From Candidatus Omnitrophota bacterium (GTDB taxonomy: Bacteria; Omnitrophota; Gorgyraeia; Zapsychrales; Fredricksoniimonadaceae), in NCBI GenBank assembly GCA_903861305.1, contig CAIOTT010000025.1, forward strand, positions 1 to 52,552: 52,552 nt of DNA. The letters are read 5' to 3'. A program made the translations under genes and the position numbers. Position 1 is the first letter of the stretch. The number at the start of each line of letters is the position of its first letter. This document shows, in pieces, positions 26,230 to 35,108 of this stretch. The notes under the pieces are model-generated. The model worked only from the letters and a program-made list of their open reading frames with translations, was not told the origin of the DNA and searched no databases.

Positions 26230-27390
26230 ATGTTGCAAGGCCATGATATCTTTTATTTTTCCAATGACTGGCGCGCCGACAACAAGACGAGCAGTCATCA
26301 TATCGCCGGCCAGTTGAAGAAGCACAACCGGCTTTTTTACATTGAAGCCAGCGGAATGCGCGCCCCTTCAGCTTCTGCCCATGACCTGCGGCGGATCTGG
26401 AAAAAGGCCAGCGAATTCCTGAAGGGCCCGCAGCAAGTCGAAGACAATGTCTATGTTTTTTCACCGTTGATCCTGCCGTTCCATAAATTTGGTGCTGTCC
26501 GCAAGATCAACGAATGGCTTCTGGCCGCGTCCCTGAGCGGCGTTTGCCGAAAATACAAGGTGAACGCCCCCATCCTCTGGATGGTGAGCCCACACATGTC
26601 GACGGTCATCGGCAAGCTCAAGGAGAAGCTGGTTGTTTATTATTGCGTGGATGATTTCTCGTCCCTGCCGGGCGTTAATGAAGGGTCGATCAGGAGTTTT
26701 GACCGGGATCTGACGCAGAAAGCGGATGTCGTATTCACGCCGTCATTGCCGCTGTACGAGAAGAAACGGGCGCTGAACAGCCATGTCCATCTGGCGCCGC
26801 ACGGGGTTGACCTTGAGCATTTCAGGAAGGTTTTTGATCCCGGGTTGGCGGTGCCTGAAGACATGAAACAGATCCCCAGGCCGATCATTGGTTTCTTCGG
26901 CCTGATCGAAAAATGGGTAGACCTGGAATTGATAAAGTTCATCGCTGAAAAACGCAAAAATTATTCCGTAGTGCTGATCGGGCGCGTGGTCCAGGATATT
27001 ACGATGTTCGCGGGCCTGCCGAATGTTTTTTTCCTGGGGTCCCGCCCGTTCAAGGTCCTGCCTGAATATGCGAAGCTCTTTGATGTGGCCACGATGCCGT
27101 ACGTTCTCAATGACCAGGTGTTCAACGCGAACCCGATCAAATTGCGCGAGTACCTGGCCATGGGCAAGCCAACCGTTTCGGTCACGAACCCGGAGATCCT
27201 CCAGTTTGCCGATGTGGTCAAGATCGCCAACGGTTACGACGATTTCCTGAACAAGATCGACGAGGCGCTTCGGGAAAACACACCCGAGCTTGTCGCGCGC
27301 CGTGTGGCGCGGGTGCAGGATTCATCCTGGGAAGAGCGCTTTAAGAAGATATCTTCCATTGTTGAAGATCAACTCGCGAACAAGCATTAA
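26230..27390 (+). CDS. GT-B glycosyltransferase
   Basis: This 386-residue protein is organised like the group of GT4-like enzymes that begin with DIFYFSNDWRADNKTSSHHIA. VVYYCVDDFSSLPG sits at the domain junction, followed by APHGVDLEHFRKV, IGFFGLIEKWVDLELI and a donor-binding PIKLREYLAMGKPTVSV. It makes part of the repeat unit; the sugar is unknown. GGGAG lies about 14 bases before the ATG. It ends 11 bases before the oxidoreductase fusion gene. Confidence 0.82.
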   Translation: MLQGHDIFYFSNDWRADNKTSSHHIAGQLKKHNRLFYIEASGMRAPSASAHDLRRIWKKASEFLKGPQQVEDNVYVFSPLILPFHKFGAVRKINEWLLAASLSGVCRKYKVNAPILWMVSPHMSTVIGKLKEKLVVYYCVDDFSSLPGVNEGSIRSFDRDLTQKADVVFTPSLPLYEKKRALNSHVHLAPHGVDLEHFRKVFDPGLAVPEDMKQIPRPIIGFFGLIEKWVDLELIKFIAEKRKNYSVVLIGRVVQDITMFAGLPNVFFLGSRPFKVLPEYAKLFDVATMPYVLNDQVFNANPIKLREYLAMGKPTVSVTNPEILQFADVVKIANGYDDFLNKIDEALRENTPELVARRVARVQDSSWEERFKKISSIVEDQLANKH

Positions 27391-27401
27391 AAAGGACTCT
27401 T

Positions 27402-29468
27402 ATGCCAGCTGATTTTCGTCCATTCAAAGTCGCTATTGTCGGGTGCGGGAATATTGCCAAGGTCCACGCGCGGATCCTGAAAAAGTATATCCACATCGAC
27501 AACCTGGCTATCTGTGATCTTGATCTTCTGAGGCTGGAGGAGTTTGCCAAGGCATCAGGTATCAGGAACAAATTCAATTCACTGGACGCGTTGCTGGAGG
27601 GGTTCAAGCCGCAGATCGTCCATATCGTAACGCCGCCGTCCTCGCACACCCCGATCGCGGTCCAGTGTTTGAAAAAGAACGTGAATGTGCTTATCGAAAA
27701 GCCCATGTGCCTGACGCTGGATGAAGCCCGCCAGATCATGGCGGCCGAGGCCGGGAGCAAAGCCAAAGTATGCGTTGATCACATGCGCTCGTTCGACCCG
27801 ATGATCAAGCAGGCCCTAAAGATCCTGGCGGATGAAAATTACGGTCGCATCGTCAACATCAACATGACGTACACCTATGATTACCTGCAACGCATCCATT
27901 TTGACCCGGCGGCACGCTGGATCAAGAACCTTCCCGGCGGGTGCTTCTTTGACCTTTTGCCGCATATGCTCTGCCTCCTCAACGATTTCGCGCCTGGTTC
28001 CGTGTTGAGATCGAAGCTGATCCGGAAGAACGCGGACGGGCTGGTGGAGGATCTGTGGTGCTTGTTCGAATCACCCTCGACGACCGCATCCGTCCACCTG
28101 TCATTGAATATCACGCCGCTGAAGAACCTCATCGAATTTGAGTGTGAAAAGGGTTCCTTGACGGTCGATCTCAGGAATTTCATTTTGCTGGAACGGAAAA
28201 ACAACGGGCTGCCGAACGCGATCGAAAGGATCTCCGGGAACATGGCTGTCGGTTCCCAGTACCTGGGCCGGACAGTCGGCGTTGTCGGGAAGTTCCTGTT
28301 GAACAAACTGGATCCTTACGCGGGCCTGGAGTACTTGACCAGGACGTTCATGGACGCGGTCGCGCAAGATACACCCAACCCCTCAGGGGCTAAAGACGCC
28401 CGGGATGTTTTGAAGTTGACCCTTGATATTTTTGACGGGGATGCTGTCCCCCTCGTGAAAGAGGAGCGCAAGGCACTGGCTCCGGCGGATGTCCTGGTGA
28501 CGGGTGGGACGGGATTTATCGGGAAGCGTCTTGTGAAAGACCTTCTGGAACAGGGGTTGAAGGTCAGGGTCTTTTCCCACCGGCATATTTCGGCGGATGA
28601 GGCCGGTGCCCTTTTCGGAAGGCCGGTGGAGATCGTCAGCGGGAATATTTATTCCCTCGAGGATGTATTATGCGCCGTTCAAGGCGTGAGGACGATCTAT
28701 CATCTCGCCGCGGCCATGAAAGGCGACTGGAATTACCATCTTGATACGACCATTACGGGAACAAAGAACATCCTCGCCGCGGTGAAACAGAACAATATCC
28801 CTCAGCTTGTGTATGTCAGCACCCTGAATGTTTATGATGCCAAACATTATCCTGAGAACAGGATTATCAATGAAGATTTTGCGTATGAACCGGCTCCGGA
28901 AAAACGCGGCGCATATTCTCACGCCAAGCTGATGGCTGAAAAGATGGTCATTGCGTTCCGTGACCAGGAGAAGGTGAACATCGCCATTGTCCGTCCGGGA
29001 CTGGTGTACGGGCCGGGCGGCCCGAAGTTTCCCGGAGATGTGGGAAGATTGATCGGCAACAGGTTCATTATTGTTTTTGGCCTGGGGGGCCGCAAGATCC
29101 CCTTCGTGCACGTGGACAACCTGGTCAGCGCGCTCACGGCGATCGGCCGCGCACCGGAACGGTCCGCGAACGGTATTTTTAATGTTGTGGATGAAGACAG
29201 GGTGTCCCAGAGGAAGTTTATCAGTGACTATAAGAAGATCACACGCCAGGGCTTGATCCCGCTGTATGTGCCACTGTTCTTTATTGCATCTGCTTTTCTT
29301 TTTCTGGAATGGACATTACTCCTGGCTTTTCGGAAAAAGGTTTTCCTTAACTACAAACTGGATGCTATCCGTAAAAGCCCTGTGCACAGCATGGCCCGGC
29401 TTAAAGCGGCGGTCGGTTGGGAGCAGAGGATCCATTTTCAGGAAGGGATCAAGGAGCTTTTACAATGA
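27402..29468 (+). CDS. Gfo/Idh/MocA oxidoreductase fused to SDR epimerase/dehydratase
   Basis: This 688-residue protein is a fusion. Residues 1 to about 345 form a Gfo/Idh/MocA oxidoreductase with VAIVGCGNIAKVHA and the catalytic LIEKPMCLT. From about residue 362 comes an extended SDR domain with VLVTGGTGFIGKRLVKDL, YHLAAAMKG and a catalytic YSHAK near residue 504. Both halves bind NAD(P). One chain could therefore do two consecutive redox or epimerisation steps on a nucleotide sugar. The reading frame is continuous with no repeat at the junction, so this is a real fusion and not an assembly artefact of two genes. The substrate is unknown. Confidence 0.88.
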   Translation: MPADFRPFKVAIVGCGNIAKVHARILKKYIHIDNLAICDLDLLRLEEFAKASGIRNKFNSLDALLEGFKPQIVHIVTPPSSHTPIAVQCLKKNVNVLIEKPMCLTLDEARQIMAAEAGSKAKVCVDHMRSFDPMIKQALKILADENYGRIVNINMTYTYDYLQRIHFDPAARWIKNLPGGCFFDLLPHMLCLLNDFAPGSVLRSKLIRKNADGLVEDLWCLFESPSTTASVHLSLNITPLKNLIEFECEKGSLTVDLRNFILLERKNNGLPNAIERISGNMAVGSQYLGRTVGVVGKFLLNKLDPYAGLEYLTRTFMDAVAQDTPNPSGAKDARDVLKLTLDIFDGDAVPLVKEERKALAPADVLVTGGTGFIGKRLVKDLLEQGLKVRVFSHRHISADEAGALFGRPVEIVSGNIYSLEDVLCAVQGVRTIYHLAAAMKGDWNYHLDTTITGTKNILAAVKQNNIPQLVYVSTLNVYDAKHYPENRIINEDFAYEPAPEKRGAYSHAKLMAEKMVIAFRDQEKVNIAIVRPGLVYGPGGPKFPGDVGRLIGNRFIIVFGLGGRKIPFVHVDNLVSALTAIGRAPERSANGIFNVVDEDRVSQRKFISDYKKITRQGLIPLYVPLFFIASAFLFLEWTLLLAFRKKVFLNYKLDAIRKSPVHSMARLKAAVGWEQRIHFQEGIKELLQ

Positions 29469-29983
29469 TCATTCTGGCCGATATAAGGCGCAAATGTTCT
29501 TTTTACTTTGAGACAGTAACGTTCAAGAATCTTCTGCATACGGCCATGTCCGACGGGATATCGGCCAATGTGCTTTACCGCCTGGCACAGTTCTTCAGAA
29601 AGAACGGACTGGGGCTCATCAGTTGGGTATTGCTTGATCTGAACAAGTTCCTTAATGGCTGCATGATCGGCCGCAACGCCGAGTTCGGCCCCGGGTTTGT
29701 CCTTATGCATCCGAACGGCATTGTTATCAACGGCGGGGTAAAGGGTGGCAGTAATATTGCGATCGAGGGCGGTGTGGTGATCGGTGTCGCGCGCCAGGGC
29801 CTGCCGATCGAGCTTCCCGTCCTGGGCCATGACATTTATATTGGCGCTGGCGCCAAGATCCTTGGCGGGATCAGGATCGGCAATAATGTCAGGATCGGGG
29901 CGAACGCGGTCGTCGTGCACAATGTACCTGACGGGGCCACGGTAGTGGGCATTCCGGCAAAAGTTGTCAAGATCAGTCCTTGA
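29465..29983 (+). CDS. CysE-like hexapeptide acyltransferase
   Basis: This 172-residue left-handed beta-helix protein of the serine acetyltransferase-like group has an N-terminal helical segment (VLYRLAQFFRK), then IGRNAEFGPGFVLMHPNGIVIN, VVIGVARQG and IYIGAGAKILGGIRIGNNVRIGANAVVVHNVPDGATVVGIPAKVV. The start is ATG 29465 in an ATGA overlap with the fusion gene; the longer track start is inside that gene. Such enzymes in EPS loci acetylate sugars rather than serine (inference). Confidence 0.85.
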   Translation: MIILADIRRKCSFYFETVTFKNLLHTAMSDGISANVLYRLAQFFRKNGLGLISWVLLDLNKFLNGCMIGRNAEFGPGFVLMHPNGIVINGGVKGGSNIAIEGGVVIGVARQGLPIELPVLGHDIYIGAGAKILGGIRIGNNVRIGANAVVVHNVPDGATVVGIPAKVVKISP

Positions 29984-29994
29984 AGGGATCACAC

Positions 29995-31143
29995 ATGATT
30001 TTAATACAGGCTATTTTCTGGTTCAGCGTTTTCTTTATCGGGTATTCCTATTTTATTTATCCTTTGATACTCCTTGCCCTGGGAAAATCTCGCCTGAAAG
30101 AGATCTCCGGGTCCCCGGACCCATTGCCGTCCGTTTCCATCATTGTTGCCGCCTACAATGAAGAGTCGGTGATCCGCTTGCGGATCGAGAACCTCCTGAT
30201 GCTGGAATATCCCAAGGACAAGCTGGAGATCATCATCGCGTCCGACGGCTCCAGTGATAAAACAGCCGCGATCGCCAGGGAGTTTGAAGCCAAAGGTGTT
30301 GTTGTCTACGGGTATGAAGCGCGCCGCGGGAAAGTGAATGTTCTTAACGCGACCGTTCCAAAAGCCAAAGGCGATGTCATTGTTTTCAGCGATGCCAATA
30401 CTTTCTTCAAGTACGACACTGTCAGCAAGCTTGTCCGGCGTTTCCAGGATAAGAAGGTCGGCTGCGTGTGCGGGCTGTTGCAGTTCACCACCGCCGCGGG
30501 AAGCACCAGCGCCCACCTGGAAAGCGTTTATTGGCGGTATGAAACATTCCTCAAGATCATGGAAGGCTCTTTTGGGGCTTTGCTGGGCGCCAACGGCGCG
30601 CTTTATGCGATCCGCAAGGAGCTTTTTTTTCAGTGCCCGCCGGATACCATCATTGAGGATTTTGTCATCCCCATGAAGATCCTGGAAAAGGGCTTTAGTG
30701 TTGTTTATGACAAAGACGCTGTTGCGCTTGAAGACGCGGCCAAGCATCTCATCCAGGAAAAGAAGCGCCGCATCAGGATAGGCGCCGGGGATTTTCAATC
30801 TATAGGATTATTGGGCTCGATGCTCAATCCTTTTCGCGGCTTCCCGGCTCTTGCATTTTGGTCGCACAAGATCCTGCGTTGGTTCACGCCGTTCTTCATG
30901 CTGTTCGCCTTCACCGCCAACGTGCTGCTGCTTGAGATGCCTTTCTTTAAAGCTGTTTTTGTTGCCCAGTGCGCCTTTTATGGACTGGCCCTGCTGGGGC
31001 AAGCGCTGAGCTGGGGCGGGATCAAGGTTAAGACATTGAACCTGTTCTATTATTTCGTTTCCATGAACCTCGCGCTTTTTCTTGGTTTCCTGAATTACAT
31101 CAGCAGGACCCATACGGTCAAATGGGACAGGACGGAACGGTAA
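29995..31143 (+). CDS. Membrane family 2 glycosyltransferase (BcsA/IcaA-like)
   Basis: This protein of about 382 residues has an N-terminal membrane helix, a GT-A domain and a hydrophobic C-terminal part with two to three helices. The domain carries VSIIVAAYNEESVI, IIASDGSSDKT, VFSDANTFF, IEDFVIPMKIL and a KKRRIRIGAGDFQ region equivalent to the QxxRW zone. This plan fits processive or membrane-linked GT2 enzymes such as chitin, hyaluronan or PNAG synthases. ATG 29995 is preferred over TTG 29980, because AAGGG lies 7 bases before it. Confidence 0.88.
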   Translation: MILIQAIFWFSVFFIGYSYFIYPLILLALGKSRLKEISGSPDPLPSVSIIVAAYNEESVIRLRIENLLMLEYPKDKLEIIIASDGSSDKTAAIAREFEAKGVVVYGYEARRGKVNVLNATVPKAKGDVIVFSDANTFFKYDTVSKLVRRFQDKKVGCVCGLLQFTTAAGSTSAHLESVYWRYETFLKIMEGSFGALLGANGALYAIRKELFFQCPPDTIIEDFVIPMKILEKGFSVVYDKDAVALEDAAKHLIQEKKRRIRIGAGDFQSIGLLGSMLNPFRGFPALAFWSHKILRWFTPFFMLFAFTANVLLLEMPFFKAVFVAQCAFYGLALLGQALSWGGIKVKTLNLFYYFVSMNLALFLGFLNYISRTHTVKWDRTER

Positions 31144-31149
31144 TTTACC

Positions 31150-31170
31150 GGGCCGACACAAGGTCGGCCC
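31150..31170. repeat. GGGCCGAC...GTCGGCCC palindromic element, copy C1
   Basis: GGGCCGAC (31150-31157) pairs perfectly with GTCGGCCC (31163-31170) around a 5-base loop, followed by CTACGCT. It lies in the 51-base gap before the beta-helix gene. A second copy with a compensated stem base pair is at 35935-35955. Confidence 0.75.
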
Positions 31171-31194
31171 CTACGCTCGACGGAAAAAAATCGT

Positions 31195-32538
31195 ATGGTC
31201 AAAGGTGTCGTGTTACTTTTGATGATTTTTCTTATGTGCCCTGCGTCTGTCTTTGCCTATGGGGAGGAGCGCGGCCCGGTGACACTTTATGTTTCTACAG
31301 ATGGCGGGTCACTGGGGGAGTGCATGCCCGAACACCCTTGCCGTGATATAGCCCAGGCCATGCAATTTGTGTTGCCCGGCGACACGATCGTGATCCGTGA
31401 GGGGGATTACCAGGGCTTCAGGCTGGAAAATGTTCACGCCACGCGTGAAAAGCCTTTGGTGATCAAAGGTGAAGGCAGGGTCAGGATCGCCCCTAACAAT
31501 GAATTGCGCGACGCCCGCGACAATATCGAGATAAGCAACTGCGACTGGATCACGGTCGATAATATCCAGTCATTCGACGCCAACCGGGCCGGGATCCGGA
31601 TCGACCAAAGCCATCATGTGACGGTAAGGAATTCTGTTTTTGGCAACAATACGACATGGGGTATCTTTGCCAATCAATCCAACGATCTTGTCCTGGAAAA
31701 TAACGATTGTTACGGCAGTAAAAAACAGCATGGTATTTATTATTCCAACAGCGGCGATCGCCCGCTGATCCGTGGTAACAGGGTGCACGGGAATGCGGGT
31801 GCCGGGATCCATTTGAACGGGGATCTCAGCTCAGGTGAGGGGCGTGAGGTGCCTGGCGACGGCATTATCAGCGGCGCGGTCGTAGAAAATAATATTATTT
31901 TTGACAACGGCAAAGCCGGCGGCGCGGCGGTCAATTGTGACGGGATCCATGACGCGGTCATTCGGAATAATCTTATGTTCAATAATCATGCCGCCGGGAT
32001 CACCTTGTTTTTGGGTGACGGGGCTTCCGGCGCGGCCAATGTCAAGGTTTACAACAACACCATTGATATGGCTGAGGATAGCCGCTGGGCGGTCGTTGTC
32101 AAGGATTCGGCCGGGCCTGTTTATATTGCGAATAATATTTTGATCAACCGGCGGCAAGGCCGGGGGGCTTTGGCCATCGGCGCGTCGGAATCCATGCCCA
32201 GCGTGATGGAGCGGGTGGGGATCATCGGTACGAACAAGGATCTTGAACATACCTATAGTGATCATAATGTTTTTGGCGGTGAACGCGGTATTGCCACCCT
32301 CAACGAGGGTGAATCACGGCTTTCCCTGGGTGATTGGCAGAAGAAGCAGGATCGGGATTCGATCTTTGTGCCGCTGGACAAATTGTTCATTGATCCCGCG
32401 CACGGGAATTATCATCTTTCGCCGGAGTCGCCGGCAGTTGGGCGGGGGGTGGTGGTGCCCGAGGTTGATCAGGATATTGAAGGTAAAGTCCGTTCCCAGG
32501 GGCATGGGGTTGACGCCGGAGCGTATGAGGGGCATTGA
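31195..32538 (+). CDS. Secreted right-handed parallel beta-helix protein
   Basis: This 447-residue protein has a Sec signal peptide (hydrophobic VVLLLMIFLMCPASVFA, cleavage expected after VFA). Its body consists of pectate-lyase-like beta-helix turns, seen as repeated short N/V/I-rich strands such as HVTVRNSVFGNNT, DLVLENNDCYG, AVVENNIIFDNG and DAVIRNNLMFNN. The end reads GHGVDAGAYEGH, a common end of the parallel beta-helix repeat family with a DxGAYE motif. It probably binds, cuts or epimerises the polysaccharide outside the inner membrane. No PEP-CTERM tail is present. Confidence 0.85.
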   Translation: MVKGVVLLLMIFLMCPASVFAYGEERGPVTLYVSTDGGSLGECMPEHPCRDIAQAMQFVLPGDTIVIREGDYQGFRLENVHATREKPLVIKGEGRVRIAPNNELRDARDNIEISNCDWITVDNIQSFDANRAGIRIDQSHHVTVRNSVFGNNTTWGIFANQSNDLVLENNDCYGSKKQHGIYYSNSGDRPLIRGNRVHGNAGAGIHLNGDLSSGEGREVPGDGIISGAVVENNIIFDNGKAGGAAVNCDGIHDAVIRNNLMFNNHAAGITLFLGDGASGAANVKVYNNTIDMAEDSRWAVVVKDSAGPVYIANNILINRRQGRGALAIGASESMPSVMERVGIIGTNKDLEHTYSDHNVFGGERGIATLNEGESRLSLGDWQKKQDRDSIFVPLDKLFIDPAHGNYHLSPESPAVGRGVVVPEVDQDIEGKVRSQGHGVDAGAYEGH

Positions 32539-32541
32539 CGC

Positions 32542-33639
32542 ATGTTGAATAATATTCATCTTTGGATCGGGGCGTATCTGCGGCAAAGGGTGACGCGATG
32601 CCCCCTCCCCCTACCTCCTCCCACAAAGGGAGGGGGATCGACGACCCACATTATTTTTTCCATCGTGGATCATTTTGAGCCGCGCTGGGGGGGTGTGGCG
32701 CGTGACACGGAGATCGAACGGACAGAACGCTTTCTTTCTTCTTATGGGGCGCTGGTCCAGAAGCACAGGGATCCATCGGGTGTTCCGCCGAAATATTCTT
32801 TTTTTTATCCGATCGACGAGTACACCAAAGAATGCGTTGATCGCGTGGCCGATTTCTGCCGCAAGGGGTTTGGCGAGGTCGAAGTTCATTTGCACCATAA
32901 GGACGACACCGAAGCCACCCTGCGCCAGAAGCTTTTGCACGCCGTTGATGTTTACACAAGCCACGGGCTTTTGAACACACATAAAAAGACCGGGCTGACG
33001 CAATATGGTTTTATTCACGGGAACTGGTCCTTGTGCAATTCCCGTGCCGACGGGAAGTGGTGCGGGGTGAACGAGGAGCTCAGGGTCCTTCGGGAGACCG
33101 GCTGTTACGCGGACTTCACATTGCCATCAGCCCCATCGGATACGCAGACGTCAAAGATCAACAGCATTTATTACGCGAAAAACACAACCGCTCCGCGATC
33201 CCATGACAGGGGCGTGGATGTTGCGGCGGGGAAGGCGCCTTCAGGGGACCTGATGATCATCCAGGGGCCGCTCATGCTCAACTGGCACGACAGGAAGATC
33301 GAGAATGGCGCCCTGATGGGCAATAACCCTGTGACGCCCCGGCGGGTCCGTCTTTGGGTGGACGCGGGCGTCCATGTGGCGGGGCGGCCGCAGTGGCTTT
33401 TTATCAAGATCCATAATCATGGGTGCCAGGGCGATCATTTGACCGACGGGTTCTTTGATGGCCTTGACCGGATGTTCACTCACCTGGAAAAAGGCTACAA
33501 TGACGGCAAGAATTTCCGGCTTCATTATGTGACATCACGGGAAATGTACAACATGATCAGGGCAGCGGAAGAGGGCAAGGACGGCGACCCGTCGCAATAT
33601 CGGGACCACGTGCTCCTGTCCAATGTAAAGAAGACTTAA
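32542..33639 (+). CDS. Uncharacterised EPS-locus protein with VDHFEP motif
   Basis: This 365-residue soluble protein starts at ATG 32542, with AGGGG upstream. Conserved-looking polar segments are IIFSIVDHFEPRWGG, VEVHLHHKDD, FIHGNWSLCNS and IKIHNHGCQGDH. These His/Asp-rich strands suggest a metal-dependent barrel enzyme related to glycoside hydrolase/deacetylase folds, but I cannot name a family. Residues 20-32 (CPLPLPPPTKGGG) are encoded entirely by a GC-rich palindromic repeat lying in frame near the N-terminus. The next gene's ATG overlaps this stop by one base. Confidence 0.7.
   Translation: MLNNIHLWIGAYLRQRVTRCPLPLPPPTKGGGSTTHIIFSIVDHFEPRWGGVARDTEIERTERFLSSYGALVQKHRDPSGVPPKYSFFYPIDEYTKECVDRVADFCRKGFGEVEVHLHHKDDTEATLRQKLLHAVDVYTSHGLLNTHKKTGLTQYGFIHGNWSLCNSRADGKWCGVNEELRVLRETGCYADFTLPSAPSDTQTSKINSIYYAKNTTAPRSHDRGVDVAAGKAPSGDLMIIQGPLMLNWHDRKIENGALMGNNPVTPRRVRLWVDAGVHVAGRPQWLFIKIHNHGCQGDHLTDGFFDGLDRMFTHLEKGYNDGKNFRLHYVTSREMYNMIRAAEEGKDGDPSQYRDHVLLSNVKKT
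32601..32636. repeat. GC-rich palindromic element, copy B2, inside a coding sequence
   Basis: CCCCCTCCC (32601-32609) is perfectly complementary to GGGAGGGGG (32628-32636). Read on the minus strand it shares the order CCCCTCCC, GTGGGAGG, GGGGAGGGG with copy B1 at 3314. It is 36 bases long, a multiple of three, and leaves the reading frame open. The result is a Pro-rich, Gly-rich insert before the first conserved block of the protein. Confidence 0.7.
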
Positions 33640-35108
33640 TGTCAAACAAGCCCAATAAAATATTTGTCCCGTCTGTCCAGGTCCTGTATCTGATCTTCCT
33701 GTGCGCCTTATGGGCCATCCCTGTCTGGCCCCGGGGGCTGTGGTGGCTCTCTGACTTGATCGTGATCTTGCCGGTGTGGGTTTTGTTCATCCCTCCGGCT
33801 CTTTCTTTTTTAATGTCGATCAGGTCGAAAGACATGAAGGGGATCGTTATTAACATCATTTGTTGTGCGGTTATTTTCTTCGGCATTATGGGATATAACA
33901 TTATTTTGCCGGATATGGCGCAACCTTCCGCCACAGCCCCCTTTTCTTTAAAGGTGATCACAGCCAACATGGGTAACGTTACAAACCTGGATGATTTTTT
34001 TCGTATGGTGGCACAGGAAGATCCGGATGTGATCGTATTTCAGGAATTTTCTCCGGAGCTTCAAGAACCCTTGGACTCAGGGTTCATGGGCAGCGGATGG
34101 GATATAAAGATCGAACATGGACTGGCATTGGCAAGTCGTCTGAAGATCCGTTCCATGGATCTCAATGAGCGGCCTCCTTTTGGAGCTGGACGGGGGCGTA
34201 TGGCTACCTATGAACTGGAGACCCCGGTGGGCCTTGTTTACATTTTAGACGTGCATCTGGGGACCCTGCGCGAAGGTGTCGAGGCGGTCATGGAACGCAG
34301 TTTCGATGCCATAAAAGAAATGCAGCGGGTTACCGACCAACAGGAAAATCAATCGCTGATAGCGGCGAGTGTTGCCTGTGACTTGAAGCCTCTGATTGTA
34401 GCGGGCGATTTCAACATGCCGGAGTCAAGCCCGATCTTCAGGGCCTACTGGTCGAAGTATGGCGATGCGTTCGATGAAAAAGGCGCTGGCTTTGGGTTTA
34501 CCAAGCACACACGCTGGTATGGGGTGCGCATTGACCGTATTGTCCACGACAGGAATTGGCGGGCGTTGGAAGCCCGGGTCGGCCCGGATATCGGCAGTGA
34601 CCATTCCCCCGTCATCGCCCGCCTTGTTTTTACCGGGAAAGCAGTTCCTTTGGCTGATCCGCAGAAAACAGCCCCTAATGCGGGTGGCAAGGTTGCCGCG
34701 ATGGTGCCTCTCGCACAGATGGAGACCTCGGGGACGTTCCCTGACTGGGATTTGGAGCGATTCTCCATGATCAGTTTCGGTTATATCATCCCTCAGGGTG
34801 CGACTGTGGCCATGGGTGTCAAGACAGCCTGGGGCGACTGGATATGCCTGGGCGGCACGGGGACGGATCAATGTCCCGCGGCTACGATGGTGCCCGATAA
34901 AACAGTTTTCATTAACGATGGCATGCGGCATGCGGTCAAGATCAATGTCAGGTCAGGCGTGCAGGGCGTCCTGCCCATGGTGAAGTTGTTGACGGGATAC
35001 CAGTTCTTTGGGTCTGGCAAGCTTTCAGCCAGCAACCCGCTTGTGATAGATCATTTGAAGATTTTTGCACGAGATGGTAAGCTTAATAATTCAATGGAGG
35101 CAAAATGA
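33639..35108 (+). CDS. Membrane endonuclease/exonuclease/phosphatase-fold protein with C-terminal beta domain
   Basis: This 489-residue protein has three N-terminal membrane helices (about 14-30, 38-60 and 67-90), then an EEP-fold domain. Its catalytic residues are visible: TANMGN (Asn110), FQEF (Glu136), DVHLG (Asp204, His206), AGDFNM (Asp257, Asn259) and GSDHSPV (Asp321, His322). About 140 further C-terminal residues look beta-rich and are not recognisable. The domain faces the periplasm if the third helix exits, so a phospholipid, undecaprenyl or glycan phosphodiester is a likelier substrate than DNA (inference). It overlaps the exosortase start (ATGA), so the two genes are coupled. Confidence 0.82.
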   Translation: MSNKPNKIFVPSVQVLYLIFLCALWAIPVWPRGLWWLSDLIVILPVWVLFIPPALSFLMSIRSKDMKGIVINIICCAVIFFGIMGYNIILPDMAQPSATAPFSLKVITANMGNVTNLDDFFRMVAQEDPDVIVFQEFSPELQEPLDSGFMGSGWDIKIEHGLALASRLKIRSMDLNERPPFGAGRGRMATYELETPVGLVYILDVHLGTLREGVEAVMERSFDAIKEMQRVTDQQENQSLIAASVACDLKPLIVAGDFNMPESSPIFRAYWSKYGDAFDEKGAGFGFTKHTRWYGVRIDRIVHDRNWRALEARVGPDIGSDHSPVIARLVFTGKAVPLADPQKTAPNAGGKVAAMVPLAQMETSGTFPDWDLERFSMISFGYIIPQGATVAMGVKTAWGDWICLGGTGTDQCPAATMVPDKTVFINDGMRHAVKINVRSGVQGVLPMVKLLTGYQFFGSGKLSASNPLVIDHLKIFARDGKLNNSMEAK

